Source: Microbacterium proteolyticum
GTDB lineage: Bacteria > Actinomycetota > Actinomycetes > Actinomycetales > Microbacteriaceae
Direction of reading: 5' to 3'
NCBI RefSeq assembly: GCF_014192415.1
Contig: NZ_JACHXY010000001.1
Location: 1,674,001-1,738,000 of the forward strand
Length of the DNA: 64,000 nt
In this document: positions 29,330 through 37,520 of the stretch, piece by piece
How positions within the stretch are numbered: the first letter of the stretch is position 1
Layout: each line of letters starts with the position of its first letter
Notes under the pieces: generated by a model
The model's database searches: none
What the model was told of the DNA's origin: nothing
Seen by the model: the letters and a program-made list of their open reading frames with translations, nothing else
Position numbers and translations under genes: made by a program

Positions 29330-30958
29330 TCAGGCCGCGACGGCGGTCACGACGAGGTTGTCGACGTAGTGACCGGTTGCCGGGTCCCACGCTCCCGCGC
29401 ACGTGACGATGCGCAGCTCGGGGGTGGGGACGGGGGCATAGATGGATGCCGTCGGGAACGTGTCCTTCTCGACCGTCTGCAGCCCCGTGACGACGAAGTC
29501 CGCCGTGGTGCCGTCGCTGCGCCGGACCGACACGGTGTCGCCCGGGGCCAACTTCGGCAGATCGAAGAACACCGCCGGTCCGGTGGGGGAGTCCACGTGC
29601 GCGGCGATGACCGCGGGGCCGACCTCGCCGGGGAGCACGCCCCGTTCGTACCAGCCGACCGCGTCGAAGTCGGTGGGGGCCTCGATCCAGCCGTCCGCCC
29701 CGCGGTCCAGGCCGATGAGGTCCGACTCGACGCCGATGGCGGGGATGGAGAGGTGGACGGGCGTCGCGGTCGACGCCGAGGGGGCGGCGACGGGGTCCTG
29801 GAAGCCCGAGGCGGCGCTGGACGTGCCCGCCGCCGCGTCCGCGGCCCCCGCCGGCGCGGCCGATGCCGACTCGCCGAGCGGAGGACACCCGGCGAGCACG
29901 TCATCGCTCAGCATCGCCGTGGCCAGAGCGTTCCACGCGTCGCCGTAGTACGTCGGCGTGGTCGACGAGGTCTCGGACATCCGCTGGAGGTCGGCGGCAG
30001 CGGCATCCATCCGTCCGTCGCCGGCGTAGGCGGCCGCGCGGCCCGCGTACGCGACCGCGTGCTGGTCACCCGTGACCGCCCCCGCCCCCGTGTCGAGCTC
30101 GGCCGCCAGCGTGTCGTCCGCGGGGAGTGCCGTGGCGATGCGGCCCGCGAGGGCCCGGTCGGCCGCGTCGCACGATTCGGCGAGACGGATCGGGGTGCGC
30201 GTCGCGTCGTAGCCGTACCCGGGCTCGCCCTGTCCGTCGGCGGCGCCGGCGATCGCGACGGTCCCGTCGGTGGCGACCGTGGCCCAGTCGGTGGGCAGCG
30301 GGTTCGCATCGAGAAGGGCCGAAGTCACCGATCGGCTGCCCTCGGCCAGCTCCTCCCACCGCGGATCATCCGAGGCCTCGGACAGCACCGCATAGGCCGC
30401 CGGGGACGCGTACGAGGGGTTGTAGGCGTGCGGTGCGGACGTCGCCCACGGACCGGGAAGAAGGATCCGTCCGAGGGCGGTCTCGGCCGTCATCTCGTCG
30501 AGCAGTGCCGCGCCGAGCGCGATGCCTTCGGCGCGCAGATCATCGCGGTCGAACCGGTCCGCGGCGAGCACAAGGGCGCGGGCGGCATCCAGGTCCGCAT
30601 CGGAGGCGGGCTCGTCGTCGACGACCGCGCCGTCCACCCACCGCCACGACAGCAGCAGGTCATCGCGCTGCAGGTTCTCGGTGGTCCACGACCAGATCCT
30701 GTCGAACTGGCCCTCATCGCCGGCCGCCACGGCGAGGAGGAGGCCGTAGGCCTGCCCCTCGCTCACGGTGTCGCCACCCTGGTCGGTTCGCACGACGCGT
30801 CCGTCATCGACATAGGTCGACAGGAACGCGGATGCCGTCTCGACGGTCCGGTCGTTCCCCCCGCGGTCCGGCTCGGCCGGTCCGGCGCAGGAGGTCAGGG
30901 TCAGCGCGACGGCGACGGCCGACGCGCCGGCCGCGAGGATCGTGCGGACGCTCGTCAC
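29330..30958 (-). CDS. Lipoprotein fusion: GH8 endoglucanase-like domain + class F sortase domain
   Basis: 542 residues in one unbroken frame. A lipoprotein signal with lipobox LTSC (Cys24) puts it outside the membrane. Residues about 38-355 resemble GH8/BcsZ: TVSEGQAYGLLLAVAAGD (candidate acid Glu67), WSWTTENL, DLLLSWRW, ASDADLDAARAL (Asp120, candidate base) and YNPSYASP. An Ala/Ser linker (362-398) leads to a class F sortase domain (400-542): IPAIGVESDLIGLD, WYERGVLPGEVGPAVIAAHVD with His454, LRIVTCAGAWD with Cys520, and a closing YVDNLVV. No Arg follows Cys520, so the third catalytic residue is unclear. GTG start overlaps the stop of the DUF4397 gene (GTGA). Last gene of the glycan cluster; likely trims a beta-glucan-like polymer and handles a sortase substrate (inference). 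Confidence 0.88.
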   Translation of the reverse strand: MTSVRTILAAGASAVAVALTLTSCAGPAEPDRGGNDRTVETASAFLSTYVDDGRVVRTDQGGDTVSEGQAYGLLLAVAAGDEGQFDRIWSWTTENLQRDDLLLSWRWVDGAVVDDEPASDADLDAARALVLAADRFDRDDLRAEGIALGAALLDEMTAETALGRILLPGPWATSAPHAYNPSYASPAAYAVLSEASDDPRWEELAEGSRSVTSALLDANPLPTDWATVATDGTVAIAGAADGQGEPGYGYDATRTPIRLAESCDAADRALAGRIATALPADDTLAAELDTGAGAVTGDQHAVAYAGRAAAYAGDGRMDAAAADLQRMSETSSTTPTYYGDAWNALATAMLSDDVLAGCPPLGESASAAPAGAADAAAGTSSAASGFQDPVAAPSASTATPVHLSIPAIGVESDLIGLDRGADGWIEAPTDFDAVGWYERGVLPGEVGPAVIAAHVDSPTGPAVFFDLPKLAPGDTVSVRRSDGTTADFVVTGLQTVEKDTFPTASIYAPVPTPELRIVTCAGAWDPATGHYVDNLVVTAVAA

Positions 30959-31857
30959 GCGGTGCCCCGGGCCGTGCGACGGCGCACGACGACGAACGCC
31001 GCGACGAGGCCGCTGAGCACGGCGGCCGCACCGGCGAGCACGCCCGCGGTGTCCGATGAGGACGCAGCCGTCCCCCCGCCGCCGGTGTGGATGCCGCCGA
31101 TGGGCATGTCCGCGAGGGTGGCGGAGTCGGTGACGGCGCGGGCGGTCAGCGACCCGGCGGCGTCATCGAGCACGAACAGGGTCGAGACCGACCCGGCGGG
31201 CAGGTCGACGGCCGAGGATGCCATGGCATCCGCCCCGGTCAGCTCCAGGTCCCACGATCCTGCCGAGACGGAGGCGTAGTCGGTCGCGGTCCCGGTGGCG
31301 ACGCCCCGGGCGATCGCGCGGCCCGCCGTCGTGTCCACGTCGACCGTCGGCTCGGTGGTGGACGCCTGGACCACCCGCACGCGGGCCTGTCCCTCGGCGG
31401 GGGCGGTGAGGTCGTCCGCGAACACCGTCGTCGTCAGCTCGGCGTTCCGGCCGTAGGCGGCGACCGTGACGGGCGCGCCCTGCGAGACATCGACGGACTG
31501 CTGCACGACGGGCTCGGCGTCGTCGGCGGCGTCGGAGGGGACCATCGACACGACGTAGGTGCCCTCGGCGAGCGGGATGTAGTCACTGACGGCGCCGTAG
31601 GCCACGTCGTCGAGCTCGTAGACGACGGCGCCGCCGGCCAGGGCCGTCATCTGCACATCGACCGACTTCGTGTCGGGCGAGAGATGGGCCACGCGGGCCC
31701 ATCCGCCGGGTTCGGCCGGCGCCGCCGCGTTGGCCGCGGGCGCGATGCCCAGGCCGAGCGCCAACGGGGCCATGGCCGCGGCCGTCAGAGCGAGGCCGCG
31801 CAGGCCCCTCCGGGGTGTGCGGATCGAGGGGCGGGGAGTGTCGGTCATGCGGGTCAT
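30955..31857 (-). CDS. DUF4397 surface protein with sortase-like tail
   Basis: 300 residues. Cleavable signal peptide (positive RTPRRGLRGL, hydrophobic stretch, ending near APAANA at 44). Residues 52-240 contain the DUF4397 repeats: WARVAHLSPDTKSVDV, YIPLAEGTYVVSMVPS, and a second round ARVRVVQASTTEPTVDV, YASVSAGSWDLEL. The tail MPIGGIHTGGGG (251-262), a hydrophobic helix (271-291) and RRRTAR form a cell-wall sorting-like signal. ATG 31857 with AGGA six bases upstream. It overlaps the GH8-sortase gene by 4 bases, suggesting the sortase domain acts on this protein. Function of DUF4397 itself is not known to me. Confidence 0.85.
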   Translation of the reverse strand: MTRMTDTPRPSIRTPRRGLRGLALTAAAMAPLALGLGIAPAANAAAPAEPGGWARVAHLSPDTKSVDVQMTALAGGAVVYELDDVAYGAVSDYIPLAEGTYVVSMVPSDAADDAEPVVQQSVDVSQGAPVTVAAYGRNAELTTTVFADDLTAPAEGQARVRVVQASTTEPTVDVDTTAGRAIARGVATGTATDYASVSAGSWDLELTGADAMASSAVDLPAGSVSTLFVLDDAAGSLTARAVTDSATLADMPIGGIHTGGGGTAASSSDTAGVLAGAAAVLSGLVAAFVVVRRRTARGTA

Positions 31858-31919
31858 GAGGGATCCTTTCGTCGGGCGGTGCGGATCAGGAAGGGAAGGG
31901 GGAACACATCGTCGGACGA

Positions 31920-33899
31920 TCACGTCGTCGGACGCGGCAGGAGGTCGGTCGGCTCATCGGGGGAGAACGTGACGACGACGCCGGAGTCCCCGCGCTCGAC
32001 CGAGACCGGACGCAACGGGCCCGCGAGCGAGGAGTAGAACCGCACGACCTCATCCGATCCCGGGGCGTCACCGCGCACGTCCTGGCCCGCGAACGAGCTC
32101 ACGACGAGCTGCCGGTGCACACCCGAGGGATCGCCTTCGAGCTGCGTGATGTCGGCGACGTCGATGCGACCGGTCGACGACAGCTGGCCCAGCGTGACCA
32201 GGATGCGGCCGTCCACGATGCCGGAGGTGAGCAGGTCCTGCTCCGCGCCGGGAACGCCGACGTCGGGGTTCCGCAGCAGCTGCTGGCCGGCGACCGAGCG
32301 GGCGGTGTACAGCCCGCCGTCGGAGGCCTGGGCGAGCGCCGCCTGATCGCGATCGACGAGTCGCACATCGACCTGCTGGGCGCCCTCGCCGAACGAGGCC
32401 ACCACCGCGCTGTTCTCGATGGCCTGTCGGACGGTCGGGAACTCGGTGGGGAACGTGCGCATCGAGTCGGTCGTGATGACGTAGTCGTAGTCCCGCCAGC
32501 CGTCGGGAGCGAGCTCCTGCACATCGGAGTCGGTGTCGGCCTTGTAGTACCAGACCACGTTCTCTCGGCCGAAGCCGGCGTCGACGAGGTCGACCCACAT
32601 CGCATCGTCGACCAGCATGCGCGCGTCTCCCGGCGCATTCTGGGTCATCCACGCCTCGGCGTCGCGGAGCGGGCGGTCCAGGTCGGCGAGGAGGAAGCCG
32701 CGCAGCTGCGCGGCCCACAGCGGACCCGCCGACACCAGGGCGACGAGGAGCCCGGATGCCAGGGCGACACCGCCGAAGCGGCGCAGCGTCGCACGTGAGC
32801 GCAACGATTCGACGGCGAGCTGTCCCATGCCGGCGACGACGATCGCCGCGAACGGAAGAAGCAGGATGACGTAGGGCACCGGCAGGTAGCCGCCGCGGAA
32901 CATGAACGCCGTCAGCGCCAGCAGGGTGATCGCCCACGGGCGCAGGCGCCGCACCCACAATGAGGCCACGGCCGCGGCCAGAGCGGTCATGATGAGTACG
33001 GCGTCGAGCTGCCACCACAGACCGACCGTCCGCGACATGAGGCTCTCGGGGTCGAGGATCGAGCCGCTGCCCTCTCGAGACGACAGCTGGAAGGCGAGAC
33101 CGTCCCACAGGCTCACCCGACCGGGGGCGGGGGCGACCTCGCCCTTGACCAGAGCGAACGCCACGTACGTCAAGCCGATCAGACCGAGCACCGACGCCGA
33201 GACCGGCAGGGTGTATCGACGGGTCGTGCGATCGGCGCCGCGCCACATGAGCCACGCCACCAGCGGAAGCGCCAGCAGGTAGGTCTCCTTCGTCAGAACG
33301 GCCACACCGAAGGCCGCCGCCGCGCCGATGTAGCCGATCAGCTGAGCACGCCGGCTCATCGCCAGCAGCAGTGCGGCCAGCAGCCACGCGGTCGCGATGT
33401 TGTCGAGATACACCTGACGGTGGAACTGCACCGCCAGGGGCGACAGCAGGAAGATCGCCACGCCGACGGAGGCCGTCAGTCGGGCGAAACCGATGCGTCG
33501 CGCGAGGTACCACAGCAGCACGGCCGCGATGGCCGTCGCCACCAGCACCGCTTCCCGAGCGGCGATCACGGCGATGTCGTACCGGTCCCACGCGCCGGTG
33601 AGCCCGGCCCACGCCGCGATCTGCATCCATCCGAGGGGCGGGTGGTCGTACCAGTACGTGTAGTGCGTCAGCTCGCCGAGATTGCTGAGGCTCCACGCCT
33701 GGGCGGTGTACGTGCCCTCGTCGTCGATGCGCTGGGGCGAGCCGCCCAGATTGACGGCATTGACGAGAATGCCGATCAGCAGCGGCGGGAGGAGCCACGC
33801 GGCATCGATGAGACGGCGGCGCCATCGCGGGCTCCGGGTCTCGAAGACACGCTCTGCGTGATGGGGGGCGGGGGACGGGCGGTCGAGGGTGGAGGTCAT
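31920..33899 (-). CDS. GT39-type membrane glycosyltransferase (ArnT/PMT-like)
   Basis: 659 residues, polyprenyl-phosphate-sugar-dependent GT-C fold. RIDDEGTYTAQAWS near residue 56 supplies the acidic pair in the first extracytoplasmic loop; YDHPPLGWMQ near 83 and HRQVYLDNIATAWLL follow as in ArnT/GT39 proteins. About 11 helices occupy residues 35-425; a soluble extracytoplasmic domain of about 230 residues ends the chain. Likely adds a sugar to a surface protein or glycan outside the membrane. ATG at 33899 overlaps the GT2 stop; the DUF4397 gene begins 62 bases after its end. Acceptor and sugar unknown. Confidence 0.88.
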   Translation of the reverse strand: MTSTLDRPSPAPHHAERVFETRSPRWRRRLIDAAWLLPPLLIGILVNAVNLGGSPQRIDDEGTYTAQAWSLSNLGELTHYTYWYDHPPLGWMQIAAWAGLTGAWDRYDIAVIAAREAVLVATAIAAVLLWYLARRIGFARLTASVGVAIFLLSPLAVQFHRQVYLDNIATAWLLAALLLAMSRRAQLIGYIGAAAAFGVAVLTKETYLLALPLVAWLMWRGADRTTRRYTLPVSASVLGLIGLTYVAFALVKGEVAPAPGRVSLWDGLAFQLSSREGSGSILDPESLMSRTVGLWWQLDAVLIMTALAAAVASLWVRRLRPWAITLLALTAFMFRGGYLPVPYVILLLPFAAIVVAGMGQLAVESLRSRATLRRFGGVALASGLLVALVSAGPLWAAQLRGFLLADLDRPLRDAEAWMTQNAPGDARMLVDDAMWVDLVDAGFGRENVVWYYKADTDSDVQELAPDGWRDYDYVITTDSMRTFPTEFPTVRQAIENSAVVASFGEGAQQVDVRLVDRDQAALAQASDGGLYTARSVAGQQLLRNPDVGVPGAEQDLLTSGIVDGRILVTLGQLSSTGRIDVADITQLEGDPSGVHRQLVVSSFAGQDVRGDAPGSDEVVRFYSSLAGPLRPVSVERGDSGVVVTFSPDEPTDLLPRPTT

Positions 33900-35374
33900 C
33901 CGGCCACCCCCACCGTCGTGGTCGCGAGTTCGGGGGTCGTGGCCGGGGTCGCAGCGGCATCCCGATGGGCGCCCGTGTGTTCGGTCTTCTCCCAGCTTCC
34001 GTCGCCCTTGAGCTGCCGCACGACCGCCCGCACGGCCGCGGCCGCGAGGAACACCTGGTAGGGGACGAGTCCGAGGACGAGACGGACGTAGTCGCGCACG
34101 CGCACCTTCTTGTCATAGACGCGTCCGAACTCCGTCAGCCCCGCCGCCTCGGCGACGAGGGTGATCACGGTCGGCACCAGGGGGAGGAACGTGATGAGGG
34201 CGACGGGCGTCGGCACCTTGACCAGCAGGATGAACGCGAGCGAGATGGGGATCAGCAGTCCGGTCGCCGCCTGAAGGAAGGGCATGTTCAGCAAGTAGCG
34301 GGCGTACATGCGCTGGCGGAGGGTCGGGAGAGCTTTCCACTCCCCCTTGCCGAGCACCTGTAGGAAACCCTGATTCCAGCGAGTCCGCTGCTTGTAGAGC
34401 GACGTGAGCGTGGGCGGGGTCTCTTCGCGCGTGACGTACTCGGGGTTGTAGGCGACGACGACCTTCGCGCCGTCGCTCGACAGGCGCACCCCCAGCTCGC
34501 AGTCCTCGGCGAGGCACTGGTCGTCCCAACCGGCCGACCACGTCAGGCGCTCGCGGGTGACGAACACGGTGTTCCCACCGAGGGGGATGAACTTCGACCG
34601 GGCGTGGAAGTGCAGGCGCGAGCGGAACCAGAAGTAGTACTCGAGCACGTTGCGCAGCGACCACCAGCTCGTTTCGAAGTTCATCAACTGCACGCCACCC
34701 TGAACCACATCGGCGTCGGTCTCCTGGAACTTGGAGTCGACCACGGTGAGGAGTCCGGGGTGCACCTCGTCTTCGGCGTCGAACACGCCGACGACGTCGC
34801 CGGTGGCGATCTGCAGAGCACGGTTGAGTGCCTTGGGCTTGTTCTTGGGGACGCTGTCGTCGACGACGACCTTGATGAGGTCGGGATGCCGCGCCGCCGC
34901 CTGACGGACCACGAGCTCGGTGCCCGGGTCGTCGTGCCCGACGATCGCGATGATCTCGAAATCGGGGTGGTCCTGCTGAGCGAGGCGGTCGAGGGTCTGA
35001 CCCATGACCTCCTCCTCGTGCCGACCGGGGACGAGGAGGGTGAAGCGGTGCCGAGCGGGGCGCGGGGACGAACTGAACTGCGTGGCCCGCAGGTCGTCGG
35101 CGGAACGCCACGCGTGCAGCATCCACCACAGCGTCGTCGTCGCGACGACGGTCAGGACCAGCGCGAGCACGATGATGCCGCTGTAGCCGAGCCATTCTCC
35201 GATCGACCAGTCGGGAAGGAACCCGCCGGTGGTGGAGGTGCCGGGTTGGGCAGGGATGACGGTGTCGCTGATACCGGTAGAGCCCTGCCCGGGGGCGGGG
35301 GCGACCGGGGTCAGGAGGGGTTCGGGGGTCGGATCGGGGGCGGTCTGCGCGAGGGGGGCGTAAGGGAACGACAA
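33896..35374 (-). CDS. GT2 processive glycosyltransferase (cellulose/beta-glycan synthase-like)
   Basis: 492 residues if the TTG at 35374 is the start, chosen because a GGAGG stands five bases before it; the frame is open further up but without other good starts. Pro-rich leader, TM helix 63-87, then the GT-A domain: LVPGRHEEE near 114, PKNKPKALN near 176, DAEDEV (199-204, the DxD site), AEDCELG (289-295, catalytic base) and QRTRWNQG (329-336), the Q/RxxRW motif of processive synthases. Three to four helices follow (360-440). Resembles BcsA catalytic cores but lacks a PilZ domain. First gene of the cluster GT2-GT39-DUF4397-GH8/sortase. Confidence 0.88.
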   Translation of the reverse strand: MSFPYAPLAQTAPDPTPEPLLTPVAPAPGQGSTGISDTVIPAQPGTSTTGGFLPDWSIGEWLGYSGIIVLALVLTVVATTTLWWMLHAWRSADDLRATQFSSSPRPARHRFTLLVPGRHEEEVMGQTLDRLAQQDHPDFEIIAIVGHDDPGTELVVRQAAARHPDLIKVVVDDSVPKNKPKALNRALQIATGDVVGVFDAEDEVHPGLLTVVDSKFQETDADVVQGGVQLMNFETSWWSLRNVLEYYFWFRSRLHFHARSKFIPLGGNTVFVTRERLTWSAGWDDQCLAEDCELGVRLSSDGAKVVVAYNPEYVTREETPPTLTSLYKQRTRWNQGFLQVLGKGEWKALPTLRQRMYARYLLNMPFLQAATGLLIPISLAFILLVKVPTPVALITFLPLVPTVITLVAEAAGLTEFGRVYDKKVRVRDYVRLVLGLVPYQVFLAAAAVRAVVRQLKGDGSWEKTEHTGAHRDAAATPATTPELATTTVGVAG

Positions 35375-35387
35375 AGGAGCCTCCAGC

Positions 35388-35399
35388 GTCCACGTGGAC
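35388..35399. promoter_or_regulatory. Perfect 12-base palindrome before the GT2 gene
   Basis: GTCCACGTGGAC ends 14 bases upstream of the TTG start, just before the Shine-Dalgarno. Could be an operator or a small leader hairpin. The remaining divergent gap (35400-35653) shows no other clear element. Confidence 0.4.
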
Positions 35400-35653
35400 G
35401 GTTCGAGGGCGGTAAGGGGATGCGACGACGGCCGGGCGACAAACGCCTCGCACGGGTCCTTCGGGGGCGGGTGGGGGGGATGGTTTGGGCGGCACAGACG
35501 ATTGCCAGGTTCGCGTCGACGACCGGGGACCGCCTCACGCGTCGATCGCCCCTCCGCCGGAGTCGGGCCCACCGCCTCGCCCGGGGCCGGGGCGGATGCC
35601 AGTTCCGCCGGTCGGGCGTTCCGGTCGACGCCGCCCACCACCAGACTGAAGGC

Positions 35654-36529
35654 ATGAGCGAGAACGTCGTCGAGGTCGAGAATCTGCGCAAGACCTACCG
35701 CGGAGGCGTCGAAGCGCTACGCGGCGTGACCTTCGACATCCATCGCGGCGAGACGTTCGCGCTGCTCGGGCCCAACGGGGCGGGCAAGAGCACGGTCATC
35801 GAGATCCTCGAGGGCTATCGCGATCGCACGAGCGGCGAGGTGCGCGTGCTCGGCATCGACCCGCACCGCGGCGGACTCGACTGGAAGGCACGACTGGGCA
35901 TCGTGCTGCAGAACACGGGCGAGGCGCCCACCGCGAGCGTGCGGGAGCTGCTCGCCCACTTCGCCTCGTTCTACCCGCGGCCCCGCGACGTCGACGAGGT
36001 GATCGCTTCGGTGGGGCTGACCGAGAAGGCGAAGGTCTCGGTGCGCAAGCTCTCGGGCGGACAGCGTCGCCGCGTCGACGTGGCGCTCGGCATCGTCGGT
36101 CGTCCCGAGTTGCTGTTCCTCGACGAGCCCACGACGGGGTTCGATCCCGAGGTGCGGCGGCAGTTCTGGGACCTGATCCGCGACCTGCAGCGCGAGGGCA
36201 CCACGATCCTGCTCACCACCCACTACCTCGACGAGGCGGCCGAACTCGCGGAGCGCGCCGCGATCATCGTCGGCGGGCAGATGGCATCCGTCGGTCGTAT
36301 CGACGAGCTCGGCGGGCCCGACGCCCGTGTGCCGCTCGTGCGGTGGCGCGAGGGCGGGGTGACGCGCGAGGAGCGAACCGACGACCCGGGAGCGCTCGTT
36401 TCCGCCCTGTACGCCCGAGGCGGCGAGCCCGATCGCCTCGAGGTCGTTCGCCCGAGCCTCGAAGACGTGTATCTCTCGTTCCTCGGCGACGAAGCACGTC
36501 GCACCACCTCCGCGGGAGGTGTGGCATGA
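35654..36529 (+). CDS. ABC-2 type exporter, ATP-binding subunit
   Basis: 291 residues, DrrA/CcmA-like ATPase: Walker A LGPNGAGKST near 40, Q-loop VLQNTGE, signature KLSGGQRRRVDVALGI, Walker B LLFLDEPTTGFDPE and the switch TTHYLDEAAEL. Residues beyond 215 form the C-terminal extension common in drug and polysaccharide exporters. ATG overlap (ATGA) with the permease gene shows they form one transporter. Substrate not deducible; the divergent glycan cluster suggests, weakly, a surface-related cargo. Confidence 0.92.
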   Translation: MSENVVEVENLRKTYRGGVEALRGVTFDIHRGETFALLGPNGAGKSTVIEILEGYRDRTSGEVRVLGIDPHRGGLDWKARLGIVLQNTGEAPTASVRELLAHFASFYPRPRDVDEVIASVGLTEKAKVSVRKLSGGQRRRVDVALGIVGRPELLFLDEPTTGFDPEVRRQFWDLIRDLQREGTTILLTTHYLDEAAELAERAAIIVGGQMASVGRIDELGGPDARVPLVRWREGGVTREERTDDPGALVSALYARGGEPDRLEVVRPSLEDVYLSFLGDEARRTTSAGGVA

Positions 36530-37329
36530 GCCGGGTGCTGCGACTGGGAGCCGCGCGCGTCGCGTTCGAGGTGCGCGCCTACTTCCGCCAGGGCGACTCG
36601 GTGTTCTTCACGTTCCTGTTCCCGGTGATGATCCTGCTCATCTTCGCCGTCGCCTTCGACGCGCAGACGTTCGGTCCGCCGGGGGACGAAGTGGATGCCG
36701 CGCAGTTCTACCTCCCCGCGATGCTCGCTGCCGGCGTGCTGCTGTCGGGACTGCAGAACATGTCGATCGACATCGCGATGGAGCGCAGCGACGGCACCCT
36801 CAAGCGCCTCGGTGGAACCCCGCTGAGCCCGGTGTCCTATTTCATCGGCAAGCTCGGGCAGGTGCTGGTGACGGGCTTCCTGCAATCGGTGCTGCTCATC
36901 GTGGTGGCCGCGGTGTTCTTCGGCGTGCCGCTCCCGACCGAGCCGGAACGGTGGCTGACCTTCGCGTGGGTGTTCCTGCTGGGGGTCACCACGTGCGCTA
37001 TCCTCGGGATCGGCCTGTCGGCGCTCCCGCGCACCGGCCGCAGCGCCACCGGCGTCGTCATCCCGATCGTGCTGCTGCTGCAATTCATCTCGGGCGTCTA
37101 CATCAACTTCGCAGCCCTCCCGGACTGGCTGCAGAACGTCGCGAGCATCTTCCCGCTGAAGTGGTTGGCGCAGGGTTTCCGTTCGGTGTTCCTGCCGGAG
37201 AGTTTCGCGGATGCCGAGCCGTCGGGCTCGTGGGATCACCCCCTCATCCTGCTGGTGACCCTGATCTGGCTGGTGGTCGGGCTCGCCCTGGTGCGCGTGA
37301 CGTTCCGGTGGATCCGCAAGGACTCCTGA
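36526..37329 (+). CDS. ABC-2 type exporter, permease subunit
   Basis: 267 residues with six helices. N-terminal VRAYFRQGDSVFFTFLFPVMILLIFAVAF is the usual ABC-2 coupling start; GTLKRLGGTPLSPVSYFIGKL carries the conserved loop after helix 2, and IPIVLLLQFISGVYINFAALPDWLQNVASIFPLKW the characteristic penultimate helix-hairpin. Co-translated with the ATPase gene. Followed by a family B palindrome, which may be its terminator-like 3' structure. Confidence 0.92.
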   Translation: MSRVLRLGAARVAFEVRAYFRQGDSVFFTFLFPVMILLIFAVAFDAQTFGPPGDEVDAAQFYLPAMLAAGVLLSGLQNMSIDIAMERSDGTLKRLGGTPLSPVSYFIGKLGQVLVTGFLQSVLLIVVAAVFFGVPLPTEPERWLTFAWVFLLGVTTCAILGIGLSALPRTGRSATGVVIPIVLLLQFISGVYINFAALPDWLQNVASIFPLKWLAQGFRSVFLPESFADAEPSGSWDHPLILLVTLIWLVVGLALVRVTFRWIRKDS

Positions 37330-37396
37330 CGCTGCGCCCGGGTGCCTCGGTGTTCGGCGGGGTGCGCGCGGGCTTCAGGGGGCGGCTGGTTCGTCG

Positions 37397-37463
37397 TGAG
37401 AAACGCCATCTGCCGGAAGAAACGCGTGCTGCCGGCGTTTCTTCGCGCGAACCGCGTTTCTCG
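37397..37463. repeat. Palindromic repeat, family B (copy 4)
   Basis: Diverged copy: TGAGAAACGCCATCTGCCGG ... GAACCGCGTTTCTCG outer arms, AAGAAACGC / GCGTTTCTTC inner arms. Lies between two plus-strand genes, 67 bases after the permease stop. Confidence 0.8.
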
Positions 37464-37520
37464 ACGGAGGGCGAGGGATGCCACGGCCCCGGTGTCGGAG
37501 GGGAGCGTTAGCGTGGAGGA

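Noticed and set aside
37330-37400. Terminator after the ABC-2 permease gene
   Set aside because: No stem found other than the family B palindrome already listed.
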